Source: Geosiphon pyriformis (Eukaryota; Glomeromycota; Glomeromycetes; Archaeosporales; Geosiphonaceae). From it: a stretch of DNA of 64,000 nucleotides. A model generated the notes under the pieces. That model did not search any database. It had not been told where the DNA came from and was given only the letters and a program-made list of their open reading frames with translations. Every line of letters starts with the position of its first letter. Within the stretch, counting starts at the first letter, position 1. Shown piece after piece: positions 61,327 through 64,000 of this stretch. The position numbers and the translations under genes were made by a program. The stretch lies in contig JAAOMT010000088.1 of assembly GCA_016748015.1 (NCBI GenBank), positions 398,542 to 462,541 of the forward strand, written 5' to 3'.

Positions 61327-63203
61327 ATGATCTTTAAACACACAATTCTGTTGATTTCTATCTTATTTTATAAAGAAATATTTGCATCATTCACTCCTGC
61401 TGCACGAAATTGGCATTTTGCAAATTTAGTTGGTCAAAGAATATACTTTGTAGGGGGGTTGTTAAAGAACAATAAAATTTCTGGTGACATTTTTTACTTA
61501 AATCTTTCAAAGTTCGTAAATTTCCGTTCTCCACGATTTTTTCCAACAGTCCCAAGCTATCCTGCCCCACTTCAAGGGATTTATTCAACAGCAGCAGTTT
61601 TATCATCAATAGATAAAGAAACAATATACTTTTTTGGAGGGGTTAGTTGGATTCGCTTTTGAGCCTGGTTATTTATGGTATTTTTATTTTTAACGGATCG
61701 TCACTCCCTTGGTTCTTCTCATGTCAGAACGCCAGTTTTTCCGATAAACTTGCTCGTACCATGACCACCATCTCAAAATTTCAACCAAAAGGTGTCAACA
61801 CACTGTATTCGCTATTACTCTCAAAATCCTCGGTACAGCAGCCGAAAATCTCGCTATTAAGTAACTCATCTAATGGCCCAACTCCCCGTCAAATGCTAAA
61901 TGCTGTAATTGACAAGAATGAAATCATTTATATATTTGGAGGACTTTATTCTCCCATTGACGATAATAATATGTACACTTTTGATAAAAGAAGTGCTAAA
62001 TGGTTGGTGATTGAATCAATAAGTAAGGAGGTGCAGCCTATTTATGGTTATACCGCAACCATGCTGGATAATGGAAAGATAATTTATTTGGGTGGAAAGA
62101 ATACTCGTGATAAGATCTTTAGGGATATGAATGAGGTAAATTTTCCCCACTAAGCTCGAAGCCATAAAGCATTCATAATTCGTGTCATTGAATTTGACTC
62201 TTTCTATTGAGGTTTTGGTTTTCGATTCATTAGAAGGAAAATGGCATATTCAGGTAAATTTTTTCCAGATTTATAATTTAACCGTTAACTCAACTTTCCC
62301 CGATTAGATACATTTTAATACTTAATTCACTAATATAGCGAGCTTTTTCGACCAAAAAAATTGCTCCACGTTTTGGACATACAGCTGTTTTAAGTGAGTT
62401 TGCGTTTGCATCAACTACTTTTTATTCATATATATATCTCTTTTCTTAAAATTTTATTCGCGGCAATAATAATAATTAGTAAAAGATGGGCGAGGTATCC
62501 TTGTATACGGAGGTCTTTTCAAAAAAGGTGACAAAAGGCAAATATTTTCATAAATGAGCTGTAAGAACATCTTATTTGAAACACATTTTTGTACTGACTC
62601 GAATTAATTTCTAGATCAGATAAAGATGATCTTTTATTATTAAATGCTGAAGAAATGAAATGGACTATTATATATACCGAGAATCATGGTCCATTACATA
62701 CTCCTGGCTCACACACAGCTACATTGTATAATGAATATCTGATAATAGCATTCGGTAAGTGAAAAAGAAATTTCATTTTTTCACTTCCTCCAAAATCAAA
62801 AAATTCCGATAATGCCCATTTGGTTTTAGGATGGAGAAATCGTCGCCAAAGCAATGAAATAAACGCACTTGATATCTCAAACGGAACTTATAAATGGGTG
62901 AACTCAATTATACCAGCAGAAAACATTCAAACACTACCATTCAATGTACCAGATGAAAAACGCGAAATGAAATTCCCACTGGTTGCAGCTATCATGGCCT
63001 GCCTTACTATCTTCACAATGTATATCATTTGGCAAGTAAATTTTAGAAAGCGAAAAGTTTCAAAGTCAAATGGTGGACCAAGAAGGATTAAAGGAAAAGC
63101 AAAAATAGATCATGGTGATCAGGAAGCACAAGTTTGCTCTCAACCTGATGAAAACGCTTCATCTCAACCCAGTTTTAAGAAAAACTCTAACACAGAGACC
63201 TGA
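61327..63203 (+). CDS. Kelch-repeat type I membrane protein (kelch-TM 2)
   Basis: Seven exons: 61327-61641, 61728-62135, 62212-62253, 62339-62393, 62480-62527, 62620-62754, 62830-63203, in consistent phase, 458 residues. A signal peptide (MIFKHTILLISILFYKEIFA) precedes a shortened kelch propeller: WHFANLVGQRIYFVGG, ETIYFFGG, EIIYIFGG, GKIIYLGG, RFGHTAVLIKDGRGILVYGG and a last half-blade. A membrane helix at about 383-404 (FPLVAAIMACLTIF) is followed by a short basic tail of about 54 residues. The layout matches kelch-TM 1, 6.4 kb upstream on the same strand, but the cytosolic tail is far shorter. The 86-nt first intron (GTTAGT...TGTCAG) is needed to keep frame. Role unknown; probably a cell-surface binding protein. 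Confidence 0.87.
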
Positions 63204-64000
63204 TTGCTAAACAAAATTATGCAAAGGGGCGGAAATTGATTCGTAAATATCTTGGGCAATGGTTGAGTGCTATACATAAAAAATAAAATTTATATCTACG
63301 CGCTATTTTTAATCATGAATTATTGAAAAGAATAATTTATTTAGATTGATACTAAACCAAAAAGTAATCTGTACATTTTTTCGCTTTAAAAAAAATTCCA
63401 TATATATTATGAGAAGAAAAATTTTGCTCTCAAGTTCTTGTTATAAATTCAAAAGTGATTTGTGAAATTAAATAAACTGTTTTAAAGTTCAATCTTTTAT
63501 TAAATATTATATATCTCCATCAGATTGCAACACACGTCTTTAAACCATTTTATATTTCTGGCCATCTAATAGTCACGATATTAACCCCCATTAAAATCTC
63601 AGGAGTATAGTCAAAAAGAATAGAAATGTAGAAAGACAACAGCTAAAAGAGTATTTCCGCGTAACTTTACTCATATTTATGCGAGAGTTAGAGGCAAAAT
63701 TTCTACGCTTGGAACCCGACAGAGTTTAATCTTTTCATTTTACAAAAAAACCTAGTTTTTATTTTTTAACACTTAAATTTTATTTTAAAAAAACATAGCT
63801 GTTGCAACAAAAACTTTGAAAAAATACATAGAAAAAAACGAAAAGAAATAAAATAAAAATAGAAGTTAGGAAAACCTAACCAAAATACAAAAAAAGAAAA
63901 ATCTTAAGAGAAAAAATAATGTTAGCAGGAACTAAAAAAACTTGTCAAGTATAAAAATGAAGCTAAATTTTAATAAAAAAAACTCTAGGGATATTTATTT
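63204..64000. other. 3' flank of kelch-TM 2
   Basis: A-rich spacer to the end of the window; no gene seen. Confidence 0.55.

Noticed and set aside
61640-61730. Apparent one-base frameshift in kelch-TM 2
   Set aside because: An 86-nt intron at 61642-61727 with a good pyrimidine tract and acceptor restores frame and the kelch pattern, so no break is needed.
1-64000. CRISPR arrays, operons, tRNA and rRNA genes
   Set aside because: No regularly spaced repeats with unique spacers, no tRNA B-box-like sequence with a matching fold and no rRNA-like segment were seen; the window is eukaryotic.

Overview
The window is a stretch of a very AT-rich, intron-rich eukaryotic nuclear genome. Genes have short GT-AG introns of about 55 to 110 nt, kelch/transmembrane proteins, a hybrid histidine kinase, class 3 lipase, P450, many microsatellites and decayed transposons. 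This combination fits a fungus. The low GC, Tigger/pogo and LINE relics and abundant kelch proteins make an arbuscular mycorrhizal fungus (Glomeromycotina) my best guess; that is inference from style, not from a marker gene.

Layout. 0-13 kb is mostly AT-rich spacer with one secreted double-psi beta-barrel protein (5.7-6.5 kb) and a LINE relic (8.2-8.9 kb). 13-30 kb holds small secreted protein genes (13.4 and 28.6 kb, sharing a signal peptide), a small unknown gene followed by a 16-bp minisatellite (15.2-15.7 kb), a broken Tigger/pogo transposon (17.9-19.7 kb), an intact nickel/cobalt transporter (20.6-22.0 kb, minus) and a single-TM microprotein (25.6 kb). 31-43 kb holds a decayed reading frame, a class 3 lipase-like gene whose nucleophile Ser is Gly, a small gene relic with one stop, and a 6.9-kb, about 22-exon tandem hybrid histidine kinase (minus). 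43.4-51 kb is an extremely AT-rich gene desert. 51.9-63.2 kb is the densest part: kelch-TM gene 1 (plus), a Tctex-1 dynein light chain (minus), a cytochrome P450 (minus) and kelch-TM gene 2 (plus).

I rebuilt complete phase-consistent exon chains for the lipase, both kelch genes, the Tctex-1 gene and the P450. For the histidine kinase I checked most junctions. Nothing suggests an operon or gene cluster; the genes look independently regulated.

Most interesting points: the eight-Cys/eight-Trp domain of the 28.6-kb secreted protein has almost palindromic cysteine spacing; the two secreted proteins share a signal peptide but not a mature part, and the promoter block of one is duplicated 3.1 kb away without the gene; the lipase-like protein lacks its catalytic Ser; and the histidine kinase has lost the phospho-His of its first core and carries a receiver with Asp replaced by Asn. 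Relics often break at TGG/CGA-type codons turned to stops, which suggests C-to-T decay.
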